Shown here one piece after another: positions 22,508-31,624 of a stretch of 52,083 nucleotides of DNA. Source of the DNA: Rhodospirillaceae bacterium (GTDB taxonomy: Bacteria > Pseudomonadota > Alphaproteobacteria > Rhodospirillales > JABHCV01); NCBI GenBank assembly GCA_013204045.1, contig JABMOQ010000077.1, forward strand, positions 1 to 52,083, in the 5' to 3' direction. The stretch's first letter is position 1, and the number at the start of each line of letters is the position of its first letter. The notes under the pieces are model-generated. The model ran no database searches. It saw nothing but the letters and a program-made list of their open reading frames with translations, and was not told the DNA's origin. The position numbers and the translations under genes are program-made.

Positions 22508-25404
22508 GCCATCCCGTAACCCCCCGGCTTGGCGACGGCTTCGGCCTGTTCATCGACCGTAACAAGCCGGTCAGCTTCCGCTTCGACGGCAAAACGTTTA
22601 CCGGCCTTGACGGCGACGTTATCACCAGCGCCCTGGCCGGGGTTGGCACCACCATGATTTCCCGGTCGTTCAAATATCACCGGCCCCGTGGCCTGTTGTC
22701 GTTGGCCGGACACGATGCCAATTCCATCGTCAAGGTCGGGAAAGAGCCCAATGTATTCGCCGACCTGACGCCGATCAGCGAAGGGCTCGATGTGCACTCG
22801 GTCAACACCGCCGGGTCCCTGAACAATGACCGCATGGCGATCCTCGACCTGTTCGGGCGTTTTCTTCCCGTCGGTTTTTATTACCGCAGCTTTTTCAAAC
22901 CCGGCAAGGCCTGGAAGTTCTGGGAGCCGCTGATCCGCCGCATGGCCGGGCTTGGCGTCATTGATCCCGATACCCCCCATGGCTATTTCGACAAGGCCTA
23001 CGGTTTTTACGATGTGGTCGTCGTCGGTGGCGGCCATGGCGGAATGAATGCCGCGATCGAGGCCGCCAGGGATGGCGCCTCGGTGCTGATTATCGAAGAA
23101 GCCCCCCTGCTGGGCGGGGCGCTCAACTACATGCGCCTGGATGCCGATGGCACGCAAGGCATGGCGATCTGCCGGGAATTGCTGTCGGAAATTGAAAGCT
23201 CTGCCAACATTGAAATCATGACCAATACAACCGCCACCGGCCTGTTCACCGACGGCTGGGTGGCGGCGGTCAGGGGCAACCGGCTTTACAAGATCCGCGC
23301 TGGTGCCGTCGTCGTCGCCGCCGGTGCCGTCGAACAACCGGCGGTGTTCCGCAACAACGACCGCCCCGGCATCATGCTGGCCTCGGCGGCATCCCGGCTG
23401 ATGCGTCTTTACGGCGTTACGCCCGGAAGCAACGGCATCATCCTGACTGCCAACGATGATGGCTACGGCCTGGCCCTCGATTGCCTGGACGCCGGAGTAG
23501 CCGTCACCGCCATTCTCGACCTCAGGACATCGCCGCCCGACACACCCATGCGCCTGAAAGCCAAGTCGGCGCACATTACCATTCACGATGCCGCCGGTAT
23601 CGCCAAGGCGTTGGGGAAATGTCGTGTCAACGGCGTCGTCATCTCCAACATCGACGAAGATGGGGCGTGGACCACCGTGGGTAAAACCCTGCCGTGTGAT
23701 TTCGTCGCCATGGCCGTCGGGTATACCCCCAATGGGGCACTGATCTGGCAGGGCGGCGGCTGGTTCAACTACGATTCGGACGCCGCCTATCACATGGTTT
23801 CCAGTCTGCCGACGGGCGTTCACGCGGCGGGCATGGTCAACGGCGTGTTCGAACCGGGCCTTTGTGCCGCCGACGGCAGGCGCGCCGGCGCCAGCGCCGG
23901 GGCGGGCAACCCATCGACCGTAGAACGGCTCGACGATTCGTCCCTGGGCCGGGTCAACCATCCATACCCGGTGTTTTCTCATCCGAAGGCCAAGGACTTT
24001 GTCGATTTCGATGAAGACCTGCAAACCAAGGACCTGATCAATGGCCTGAGCCAGGGCTATCGCGATGTCCAGTTGCTGAAACGTTTTTCGACCCTGGGCA
24101 TGGGGCCAAGCCAGGGCCGCCATTCCAACGTCAACGCCATTCGCCTGATCGCCCGCATCGAAGGAAAGGCCGAAGATGAGGTCGGCGCGACGACCACCCG
24201 GCCGCCCTACCGGACCGAGAAAATGGGCGTGCTGGCCGGTCGGTCGTTCGAGCCGATTCGCCGCACCGCCATGCACCACCGCCATATTGAGGCCGGCGCC
24301 CAGATGATGCCGGCCGGGGCCTGGATGCGCCCGGCCTATTACGGCCCGAAAGAAAATGCCAAGGCGCTGATCGCCGAAGAAGTCATGGGCTGCCGGGGCA
24401 ACCTGGGCCTGATCGACGTTTCGACCCTGGGCGGCCTCGATGTGCGCGGACCCGACGCCGCCGAGCTGGTCAACCGCATGTACACCTGGGCCTATGCCAA
24501 TCAGGACGTCGGTCGCGGCCGCTATCTGCTGATGACGGAGGAAGCCGGTGTCGTCATCGATGACGGCGTCGCCTGCCGTTTCGCCGACGACCACTTTTAC
24601 CTGACGGCGACGACCAGCGGCGTCGATGGCGTCTATCGCCAGATGCTGCTGTGGAATGCCCAGTGGCGCCTGAATGTGGACATCACCAACGTCACCGGGG
24701 CCTATGCCGGCGTCAATATCGCCGGACCCAATGCCCGCAAGGCGCTGGCCAAGGTCTGCGACGACGTCGACATCAGCGCCGACGGGTTCCCCTATATGGG
24801 GGTCCGACAGGGTACCGTCGCCGGCATCCCCGCCCGCCTGCTGCGCGTCGGCTTCGTCGGCGAGCTGGGCTATGAAATCCATGTCCCCGCCCATCATGGC
24901 GAGGCCCTGTGGGATGCCCTGATGCAAGCCGGGGCGGAATTTTCGATTCGCCCCTTCGGGGTCGAGGCACAGCGCGTCATGCGCCTTGAAAAGGGCCATA
25001 TCATCATCGGCCAGGACACCGACGGCCTGACCACGCCCTTTGAGGCCGACATGGGCTGGGCGGTGGCCAAGAAAAAGCCCTTCTACATCGGCAAACGATC
25101 GGTCGATATCCAGAACGCCAGCCCAGCCCATCGCCGGTTGATCGGCTTCAGGCTGACCGACAAATCGGCGCCGTGCCCGGAGGAATGCCATCTGGTCATG
25201 GACGGCGAGACCATTACCGGGCGAGTCACATCGGCGGTGCGCTCGCCGAGCCTGGATGAAGTCGTCGGCCTGGCCTACGTTCCCGTTGCCATCGCCGAAG
25301 CGGGCGGCACCTTTACCATCAAGCTTGGCGACGGGCAGAGGGTCGAAGCACAAGTTTCACCGATTCCTTTCTACGATCCCGACAACAAGCGCCAGGAGCT
25401 TTGA
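22504..25404 (+). CDS. mgdC: N-methylglutamate dehydrogenase / sarcosine-oxidase alpha subunit
   Basis: The 966-residue protein has the usual SoxA layout. An N-terminal ferredoxin-like/NAD-binding part has RSFKYHRPRGLLSLAG near residues 57-72. A dinucleotide fold follows (VVVVGGGHGGMNAA near 173), then an internal FAD/NAD domain with VAAGAVEQP. The C-terminal third (about 600-960) is a GcvT-like folate-binding domain (GYEIHVPAHHGEALWDALM, GQDTDGLTTPFEADMGW). The folate domain lets the one-carbon group leave as methylene-tetrahydrofolate rather than free formaldehyde. Length and domain order are complete. Confidence 0.92.
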   Translation: MSHPVTPRLGDGFGLFIDRNKPVSFRFDGKTFTGLDGDVITSALAGVGTTMISRSFKYHRPRGLLSLAGHDANSIVKVGKEPNVFADLTPISEGLDVHSVNTAGSLNNDRMAILDLFGRFLPVGFYYRSFFKPGKAWKFWEPLIRRMAGLGVIDPDTPHGYFDKAYGFYDVVVVGGGHGGMNAAIEAARDGASVLIIEEAPLLGGALNYMRLDADGTQGMAICRELLSEIESSANIEIMTNTTATGLFTDGWVAAVRGNRLYKIRAGAVVVAAGAVEQPAVFRNNDRPGIMLASAASRLMRLYGVTPGSNGIILTANDDGYGLALDCLDAGVAVTAILDLRTSPPDTPMRLKAKSAHITIHDAAGIAKALGKCRVNGVVISNIDEDGAWTTVGKTLPCDFVAMAVGYTPNGALIWQGGGWFNYDSDAAYHMVSSLPTGVHAAGMVNGVFEPGLCAADGRRAGASAGAGNPSTVERLDDSSLGRVNHPYPVFSHPKAKDFVDFDEDLQTKDLINGLSQGYRDVQLLKRFSTLGMGPSQGRHSNVNAIRLIARIEGKAEDEVGATTTRPPYRTEKMGVLAGRSFEPIRRTAMHHRHIEAGAQMMPAGAWMRPAYYGPKENAKALIAEEVMGCRGNLGLIDVSTLGGLDVRGPDAAELVNRMYTWAYANQDVGRGRYLLMTEEAGVVIDDGVACRFADDHFYLTATTSGVDGVYRQMLLWNAQWRLNVDITNVTGAYAGVNIAGPNARKALAKVCDDVDISADGFPYMGVRQGTVAGIPARLLRVGFVGELGYEIHVPAHHGEALWDALMQAGAEFSIRPFGVEAQRVMRLEKGHIIIGQDTDGLTTPFEADMGWAVAKKKPFYIGKRSVDIQNASPAHRRLIGFRLTDKSAPCPEECHLVMDGETITGRVTSAVRSPSLDEVVGLAYVPVAIAEAGGTFTIKLGDGQRVEAQVSPIPFYDPDNKRQEL

Positions 25405-25406
25405 TC

Positions 25407-26102
25407 ATGACCCTAGCCCCCGACAGCCAAACCCGGCGCAGCTTCATCTACAGGAAACTACTGGAGGCCAATGCCAGCTTCGCCGAAGTTAACGGCGGCG
25501 CCGTGGCCATGTCCCTGGCCGGTGAAAGTCCTGACCGCGCCGCCTCCCTGGGGCTGTGCGACATTTCCGTTTTCCCGCGCACCGGATTCAAGGGCGCCGA
25601 TGCGCTGGCCTGGATGGCGGGCCGGGGCGTTACCCTGGAGCCGCGACCGAATACCACATTCCAGCAACCGGGCGGCGGCCTTGCTGCGGTGCTGGCCCCC
25701 GGCGAAGCGGTGCTGCTGGCGCCCCTTTCCGGCGACGGGGCACAAATCGATACCCTGGATGGGGCCTGGAGCCTGGACATTGCCGACCGCGCCTACCGGG
25801 TGCCCCGGGCCAACACCAATTTTGAATTCATCATCAGCGGCAACCATGCGGCAAAAATGTTTGCCAAAATCTGCGGCGTCGATTTAAGGGGGCAATCCTT
25901 CGCCAACCTGGCCATTGCCCAGACATCCATTGCGCGCACCAACAGCATCGTTATTCGCAATGATCTTGGCACCACCCCGGCTTTCAGAATGCTCGGTGAC
26001 AGCGCCTCGGCCGAATACATGTGGGAGTGCCTGCTGGACGCCATGGACGAATTCGGCGGCGCCCCGGTCGGCCTTGATGCGGTCCGCAATCTGGCGGCTT
26101 AA
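25407..26102 (+). CDS. mgdD: N-methylglutamate dehydrogenase / sarcosine-oxidase gamma subunit
   Basis: The start at 25407 is an ATG preceded by GGAG; a TTG at 25401 is less likely. The 231-residue product is a SoxG-type GcvT/YgfZ-like fold with ADRAYRVPRANTNF and FRMLGDSASAEYMWECLLDAM. It completes the heterotetramer and ends cluster B. Sequence conservation is low in this family, so the call rests on length, position and the closing motif. Confidence 0.85.
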   Translation: MTLAPDSQTRRSFIYRKLLEANASFAEVNGGAVAMSLAGESPDRAASLGLCDISVFPRTGFKGADALAWMAGRGVTLEPRPNTTFQQPGGGLAAVLAPGEAVLLAPLSGDGAQIDTLDGAWSLDIADRAYRVPRANTNFEFIISGNHAAKMFAKICGVDLRGQSFANLAIAQTSIARTNSIVIRNDLGTTPAFRMLGDSASAEYMWECLLDAMDEFGGAPVGLDAVRNLAA

Positions 26103-26523
26103 ATCCAAAAAAAAATGAAAAAACAAAGCCATTTTCTTTAATGAAATCAAGGGCCGCATTTTTGTCTTGCCCTGCCCAAACCGGTTTCTCCTTTTCCCTG
26201 ACCAAAATAGAAATATGATAATATTCCTTTTTTAGGTGTATGTCAAGGTAGCAATCCACGTCCTGCCACCTGCACATTAGAATATAAATAAGTTTGACAG
26301 CTTTCCGGTTGTGCGGGATTCTTTGTTTGTCTCGTGGAATCCCCACCGGGCAGGGGATGTAAAATTTTTGTTTTGCCTTTTCAGGGTGGCATTTCAAGCA
26401 ACGTGACCCAACAGGCTGGCAATGCCGTCGGTCTGAAAATTTATGTGTGTGAGTGGACACACGAAAACCTGTTTTGATCGAACAGGATGGGGTTTTTCAG
26501 AAATGTAGGCCGGCAATAGAGTC
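26103..26523. promoter_or_regulatory. 421-nt intergenic region with nested inverted repeats before the kinase
   Basis: No gene is supported here. The left part (26103-26300) is AT-rich and includes an A run just after the mgdD stop. An inverted repeat GGGATTC/GAATCCC spans 26315-26343. At 26378-26439 two nested helices are possible: TTTTCAG (26378-26384) with CTGAAAA (26433-26439), and inside them GGCATT (26388-26393) with AATGCC (26421-26426). This could be a structured leader or a small RNA. I could not match it to a known riboswitch. Confidence 0.45.
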
Positions 26524-28431
26524 ATGAAGCAATTTTCCGTTCAAACCATTGACGACCGGTTCAGGCATTCCGAGCGGATATCCCATATCTGCAACTGGGA
26601 ATCCGATCTGGAATTTAATTTCTGGTATTATGCGTCTTCCAATACGGAGAATCTTCTTGGCATCCCGGTCGACCAGTTGCTTGGGGAATTTCCAATTTAT
26701 CTGAATTATATTCATCCCGATGACCGTGACCGGGTGACCGGGGTCTACGATTCCGTTACCGTCTCGCAGCAAAAATACGAAGTCGAGTACCGGTTCCAGC
26801 GGCCCGATGGCCGGACCATCATTTTGCACGAATATGGCGAGCCGATCCTCAATAGCGCTGGTACGGTCCTTGGTTTTCGGGGCACATCTCAGGATATTAC
26901 CCAGCTTCGCCATGCCCAGGAAGAAGCCCAGCGAAACCTGGAGCGATTCAACTTAGCCGAAAAAATTGCCGCCATGTCCCATTGGGAAACCGACGCCGAT
27001 TTTCTGCAGCAGACATACGTTTCCGACAACACGGAATCCCTTTATGGCGTTTCCACGGAAGACATGTGTGGCCCCTTTTCTACTTTCACCAGTGCCATCC
27101 ACCCGGATGACCAGGGCCGGGTGTTGGCATTGTACGATTCCGTGCGCGCCGAGCCTCGGCCCTACCACCATGAATTTCGCTACTACCCGGCCAATGGGCC
27201 GATGATTTACGTCAGCGAATCGGGGACCCCCATATGGGACGATGATGACGTGGTGATCGGCTACCGGGGAACGACCCAGGATATTTCCGACTTGACGCTG
27301 GCGACCCTTAAGCTGGAAAAAAGTGACGCCTACGCCAAGGTCATCATCGAGACGGCCATCGACGGCATCATCACCATTAACGACAAGGGTTTGGTGGAAA
27401 CGGTCAATTCAGCTGCGGTTAAAATGTTTGGCTACGGCGCCGATGAGATCATTGGCAGCAACATCAATTTGTTGATGCCGCCCCAGGATGCCGAACGCCA
27501 TGACGGCTACATCGCCAATTACCTGCGCACCGGGGAAGCCAAGATCATCGGCCTTGGCAGAGATGTGGTGGGCCAGCGAAAGAACGGCGAAGAATTCCCC
27601 ATGCATTTATCGATCAGCCAAGTACTGTTTGGCGACAAGCGGTTGTTTGCCGGCATTGTCCGCGACATTAGCGAACGCATTACCCGGGAACAGGAATTGA
27701 GTGAGGCTTTGATTCAGGCCACGGAATCCAGCCGCGCCAAGTCCGAATTCCTGTCATCCATGAGCCATGAATTGCGGACGCCGTTAAATGCCATCATCGG
27801 GTTTTCTTCCGCCATTACGGCGGAATTATTCGGCCCCATCGGCAACATCAAGTACACGGAATACACCGCCGACATCAACGCATCGGGCAGCCACCTGCTA
27901 AAATTAATTAACGATATTCTGGATGTTTCAGCCATTGAGTCCGGCCTGCAGAAAACCAACGAAGAAAAGATCGATGTTTACCTGACGACCGAATCCATCC
28001 TGCGCCTGGTCCAGCCCCGTGCCGATGATGGCAGAATCACCCTGTCCAGCAAGATCGATGAAAATTTCCCGTGCCTGTTCGCCGATGAGCGGCGGTTCAA
28101 GCAGATATTGCTGAACCTGCTTTCCAATGCGGTCAAATTCACCCCCGAAGGGGGCGCTGTAGATCTTTCGGGCGAACAGGAAGAGGACGGCGCCATCACG
28201 CTGCGGATCAGCGACACCGGTATCGGCATGGACAGCAAAGAAATCGCCAAGGCCATGCTGATGTTCGGACAGGTCGACAGTGGCCTGAACAGGAAGCACG
28301 AAGGCACCGGCCTGGGCCTGCCCCTGACCAAAGGGCTGATCGAGATGCATGGCGGACACCTGGAAATTGACAGCACACCCGGCAAAGGAACCACTGCCAT
28401 TGTCCGTTTTCCGACCACACGCACCTGTTGA
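26524..28431 (+). CDS. Orphan PAS-PAS-PAS histidine kinase with FixL-like third PAS
   Basis: The 635-residue, membrane-free protein has two PAS_3-type domains (about 15-128 and 145-255, each with an HPDD motif), a third PAS (about 265-385), a dimerisation/phosphoacceptor helix with His415 in SHELRTP, and an ATPase domain (N box around Asn535, DTGIG near 564, GTGLGLP near 594). The third PAS carries ERHDGYI and IIGLGRDVV, placing His326 and Arg346 where FixL has its heme ligand and oxygen-contacting Arg. It therefore probably senses oxygen, NO or CO. No response regulator is adjacent. The ATG at 26524 lies after a long leader with possible structure. Confidence 0.88.
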   Translation: MKQFSVQTIDDRFRHSERISHICNWESDLEFNFWYYASSNTENLLGIPVDQLLGEFPIYLNYIHPDDRDRVTGVYDSVTVSQQKYEVEYRFQRPDGRTIILHEYGEPILNSAGTVLGFRGTSQDITQLRHAQEEAQRNLERFNLAEKIAAMSHWETDADFLQQTYVSDNTESLYGVSTEDMCGPFSTFTSAIHPDDQGRVLALYDSVRAEPRPYHHEFRYYPANGPMIYVSESGTPIWDDDDVVIGYRGTTQDISDLTLATLKLEKSDAYAKVIIETAIDGIITINDKGLVETVNSAAVKMFGYGADEIIGSNINLLMPPQDAERHDGYIANYLRTGEAKIIGLGRDVVGQRKNGEEFPMHLSISQVLFGDKRLFAGIVRDISERITREQELSEALIQATESSRAKSEFLSSMSHELRTPLNAIIGFSSAITAELFGPIGNIKYTEYTADINASGSHLLKLINDILDVSAIESGLQKTNEEKIDVYLTTESILRLVQPRADDGRITLSSKIDENFPCLFADERRFKQILLNLLSNAVKFTPEGGAVDLSGEQEEDGAITLRISDTGIGMDSKEIAKAMLMFGQVDSGLNRKHEGTGLGLPLTKGLIEMHGGHLEIDSTPGKGTTAIVRFPTTRTC

Positions 28432-28514
28432 TCCCTGAAAACAATCGCTCGCCCCGCCTGCCCCTTTCCATCCATTTCCTTGACAGAAAGCCCCCCGCCG
28501 CCTTGACTGTATCC

Positions 28515-29288
28515 ATGGACATTGCCCCGCCCGCCCTTGACGTCGAAGATATTCACAAAAGCTTTGGTTCCGCCGAGGTCCTGAAAGGCGTTTCCATGAC
28601 GGCCCAGAAGGGCGATGTAATTTCCATGCTGGGCTCGTCCGGGTCAGGCAAAAGCACCTTTCTGCGCTGTATCAACCTGCTGGAAATTCCCAACGCCGGA
28701 ACCGTCTCGGTCAATGGCGAAACCATCGCCATGAGCACCGGCAAGGATGGCCTGCCCGTCCCCGCCGACATGAAACAGGTGGCCCGCATCCGCACACGCT
28801 TAGGGATGGTGTTCCAGAATTTTAATCTGTGGTCCCATATGACGGTTCTGGAAAACGTTATCGAGGCGCCGGTGCATGTGCTGGGCGTGCCCAGGCCTGA
28901 GGCCATTGAACGGGCCGATGCCATTTTGCACAAGGTCGGCATGTACCAGCACCGCGACTATTACCCGTCCCATACGTCCGGCGGCCAGCAGCAGCGCACC
29001 GCCATCGCACGGGCCCTGGCCATGGAGCCGGACGTCATGCTGTTCGATGAGCCGACATCATCCCTGGACCCGGAACTGGTCGGCGAGGTGCTGAAGGTTA
29101 TCCAGGGCTTGGCCGAAGAAGGGGCGACCATGATCGTCGTCACCCACGAAGTCGGCTTCGCCCGCGAACTGTCGTCGATGACGGTTTTCCTGCATGAGGG
29201 CCGCATCGAGGAACAGGGGCCGCCGAAAGAAATTTTCAACAACCCCAAATCCGAACGCTTCCGTCAGTTCCTGTCGAGCAACCTTTAA
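28515..29288 (+). CDS. ATPase of a polar amino-acid/opine-type ABC transporter
   Basis: The start at 28515 gives the usual 257-residue length. Walker A GSSGSGKST, Q-loop VFQNFNLWSHMTV, signature SGGQQQR, Walker B MLFDEPTSSLDPE and switch VVTHEV are all present and match the HisP/OccP group. Its partners, a binding protein and two permeases, lie at 30757-33053 after an intervening gene on the other strand, so the transporter genes are split. The ribosome-binding site is weak. Confidence 0.9.
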   Translation: MDIAPPALDVEDIHKSFGSAEVLKGVSMTAQKGDVISMLGSSGSGKSTFLRCINLLEIPNAGTVSVNGETIAMSTGKDGLPVPADMKQVARIRTRLGMVFQNFNLWSHMTVLENVIEAPVHVLGVPRPEAIERADAILHKVGMYQHRDYYPSHTSGGQQQRTAIARALAMEPDVMLFDEPTSSLDPELVGEVLKVIQGLAEEGATMIVVTHEVGFARELSSMTVFLHEGRIEEQGPPKEIFNNPKSERFRQFLSSNL

Positions 29289-29303
29289 TCCAGACGCTTT
29301 ATT

Positions 29304-30662
29304 CTAAACGCCGGTTTCCGGATGCAACCGGCTGCCATCGGTAAACCGCGAAAAACGGAACGGCGTGGGATCGACGCAGGTCGGCGCGCCGCTAACAATT
29401 TCAGCCGCCAGTTTTCCAGCGCCCGGGCCGATGCCGAAACCATGACCGCTGAACCCGGAGGCGATAAACAGGCCGGGAGTCGAATCGATGGGCGAAATGG
29501 CCGGTACCGCGTCCGGGGTGGCGTCGATATACCCGGCCCAGCTTTCAACCACGTTCACATTGGAAAATTCCGGATAGGCCTCGCGCAGGGCGGCCATGGC
29601 TTGGTCAAGGAAACCCTTAGCCGGGGCAGGATCGAGGACCCGCAACCGCTCGAACGGGCTTTGCCGATCCAGGGACCACCTGCCGGGCATCATCAACTCG
29701 TTCCAGAACTGCCGCCCAAACCTGAGCCGTATGGACTCGCCCTCCATTCTCAGGGCCGGCAGGAAGGTCCGGAACAAACGGAAGCTGTCGGGAACGATGT
29801 CGGCAATCGACATGCTGCCGTTGGCCACCGTATAGCCGCCATCATCGCGGCGGCGCAGGGCGAACTCTGGCGTCCATAACCCGCCGTCGGTGATCATCGG
29901 GGCTGGCCCCGTCCGCAACACGGAATTCAGGACCTTGAGTTGCGGGAAGCCGATGTCGGCGTTGCCCAGGAACAGCCGCGACCAGGCTCCGCCGGCCAGT
30001 AAAACCGCGTTGGTGCGGATGGACCCAGCCTCGGTTACCGCCGCCGAGATCCGGCCCGCCTGGGTTTCAAAACCGCGCACCGCACACCCGGTGTGCACCG
30101 TTGCGCCCTTTGCCATGGCTGCCGTGGCAAGGGCCGGGGCGGCCTTTGCCGGTTCGGCCCGCCCGTCGCTCGGCGTCAGCAGGCCGCCGAGCCAGGAATC
30201 CCCATGGGCGGACACCATATTTTTTGCCTCGTCCCGTGTAATAAGGCGCGTATCCAGGCCGTGCTCCTTGGCCAGGGAAAGCCAGGCCTCATATTTGGCC
30301 ATTTCTTCCGGTTTTTTCGTCAGATAGGCTATGCCTGTTGCGCGGAACCCCACATCGGCACCCATTTCGGCTTCCATTCGGCGCCAGATGGCGAGGCTTT
30401 CCTTGATCAGGGGAACTTCCCGGGAATCGCGTCCCTGCTGTCGGCAGAAGCCCCAATTGCGGCTCGACTGCTCGGCCCCGATGCGCCCCTTTTCGCACAG
30501 CGCCACCGATATTCCGGCCTTGGCCAGAAACCAGGCCGCAGCACAGCCGATAATGCCGCCGCCGACGATGACCACATCGGCGCTTTTGGGCAGGGCCGGG
30601 CTGGGAACGACGTTATCCACATGGGGGGACAATGGCAGTATCTCCTTATCTGGGTTAAACAC
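29304..30662 (-). CDS. DadA-like FAD amino-acid/opine oxidase
   Basis: The 452-residue protein has the FAD motif VGGGIIG near residues 33-39, a SRNWGFCRQQGRD segment, and the late GFSGHGFGIGPGAG typical of DAO-family oxidases. It is divergent from the binding-protein gene and nested among transporter genes, so it probably oxidises the imported compound (a D-amino acid, N-substituted amino acid or opine). The C-terminal PFRFSRFTDGSRL resembles the tail of the cluster A oxidase. The substrate is not known. Confidence 0.82.
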   Translation of the reverse strand: MFNPDKEILPLSPHVDNVVPSPALPKSADVVIVGGGIIGCAAAWFLAKAGISVALCEKGRIGAEQSSRNWGFCRQQGRDSREVPLIKESLAIWRRMEAEMGADVGFRATGIAYLTKKPEEMAKYEAWLSLAKEHGLDTRLITRDEAKNMVSAHGDSWLGGLLTPSDGRAEPAKAAPALATAAMAKGATVHTGCAVRGFETQAGRISAAVTEAGSIRTNAVLLAGGAWSRLFLGNADIGFPQLKVLNSVLRTGPAPMITDGGLWTPEFALRRRDDGGYTVANGSMSIADIVPDSFRLFRTFLPALRMEGESIRLRFGRQFWNELMMPGRWSLDRQSPFERLRVLDPAPAKGFLDQAMAALREAYPEFSNVNVVESWAGYIDATPDAVPAISPIDSTPGLFIASGFSGHGFGIGPGAGKLAAEIVSGAPTCVDPTPFRFSRFTDGSRLHPETGV

Positions 30663-30695
30663 CTTTAAAATAGATGCTTAAATGCGTGACTCTTC

Positions 30696-30715
30696 AGTTT
30701 ACGTTGCCGTAAACT
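30696..30715. promoter_or_regulatory. Perfect palindromic operator candidate in the divergent region
   Basis: AGTTTAC (30696-30702) and GTAAACT (30709-30715) are perfect inverted arms with a six-base spacer. The site lies between the divergent oxidase and binding-protein genes, so one regulator could control both. No regulator gene is adjacent. Confidence 0.6.
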
Positions 30716-30756
30716 TTCGCCAACGATAACCAAAAAACCACAGGGAGGATATTAAT

Positions 30757-31533
30757 ATGAATAAGCTTATTTCTGCTGTCGTCGGACTTGCCTTCGCCAG
30801 TGTTGCCTTTGGTAACGCCGAAGCGGGCATGAAGGTGCGTATGGGTACCGAGGGTGCCTACCCGCCATTCAACAGCGTCGATGAATCGGGCAAGCTGGTC
30901 GGCTTCGATGTGGATATCGGCAACGCCATCTGCGACGCCGCCGGCTTCGAATGCACCTGGGTCATTCAGGACTGGGACGGTATTATCCCCGGCCTGCTGG
31001 CCAAGAAGTTCGACACCATCATCGCGTCCATGTCGATCACCGAAGAACGCAAGGAGAAGGTCGATTTTACCGACATGTATTATTCGACCCCGGCCAAGTT
31101 CTTCGCCAAGAAGGGCGCCGGCATCACCATTTCCAAGGCCGGCCTGACCGGCAAGACCATCGGCGTGCAACGAGCCACCATTCATGAAAACTTCGCCCGC
31201 GATAATTATGGTGACGTTGCCACCATCAAATCCTATGCGACCCAGGACGAGGTCTATCTGGATATGGACTCTGGCCGTCTTGACACCGGCATCGCCGATT
31301 CGGTTGCCGTCGACGAAGGCTTCATTCAGACCGATGCCGGCAAGGGCTTCGAGCTAATCGGCCCGGGTTTCAACGATCCCAAGTGGTTCGGCGACGGCGC
31401 TGGCATCGCCGTTCGCAAGGGCGAAGGCGAGCTGCGCAACGCGATTAACGAGGCGCTGAAGAAGATTCTTGCCGACGGCACCTACAAGAAGATCAACGCC
31501 AAATACTTCTCCTTCGACGTTTACGGCAAATAA
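30757..31533 (+). CDS. Periplasmic binding protein, Lys/Arg/Orn/opine type
   Basis: A signal peptide of about 23 residues ends AEA before GMKVRMGTEGAYPPFN, the standard start of a mature HisJ/ArgT/OccT-like protein. Family landmarks include GFDVDIGNAIC, IIASMSITEERKEKVDFTD and IGVQRATIHENF. It captures a polar amino acid or opine for the ABC transporter. A strong hairpin follows the stop, usual for binding-protein genes that are expressed above their permeases. Confidence 0.9.
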   Translation: MNKLISAVVGLAFASVAFGNAEAGMKVRMGTEGAYPPFNSVDESGKLVGFDVDIGNAICDAAGFECTWVIQDWDGIIPGLLAKKFDTIIASMSITEERKEKVDFTDMYYSTPAKFFAKKGAGITISKAGLTGKTIGVQRATIHENFARDNYGDVATIKSYATQDEVYLDMDSGRLDTGIADSVAVDEGFIQTDAGKGFELIGPGFNDPKWFGDGAGIAVRKGEGELRNAINEALKKILADGTYKKINAKYFSFDVYGK

Positions 31534-31565
31534 AAGACAGTCCGTAAAGACATGAACAAAACCGG

Positions 31566-31594
31566 CCACGCCCGCAAAACCTTTGCGGGCGTGG
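31566..31594 (+). other. Stable hairpin between binding-protein and permease genes
   Basis: Thirteen-base perfect arms (31566-31578 and 31582-31594) enclose a three-base loop. Only a mixed T/G tail follows, so partial termination or mRNA stabilisation is likely, favouring excess binding protein. Confidence 0.7.
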
Positions 31595-31624
31595 TTGTGT
31601 TTGGGGATGGGGGTAAAAGCTAGC

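Noticed and set aside
22354-25353. 999-residue open frame on the minus strand
   Set aside because: It lies antisense to the SoxA-type gene, whose domains are unmistakable; the frame stays open because of GC-rich codon bias and has no recognisable domain.
26340-26450. Cyclic di-GMP (GEMM) riboswitch
   Set aside because: The GNRA tetraloop and conserved core are absent; only generic nested helices are visible.
25984-26460. Minus-strand frame with CLKCH, resembling a c-type heme site
   Set aside because: It has no ribosome-binding site or signal peptide, overlaps mgdD antisense and shows no other cytochrome features; the motif is probably chance.
30613-30621. DnaA-box-like TTATCCACA
   Set aside because: A single nine-base match within a coding region is expected about this often by chance, and no cluster is present.
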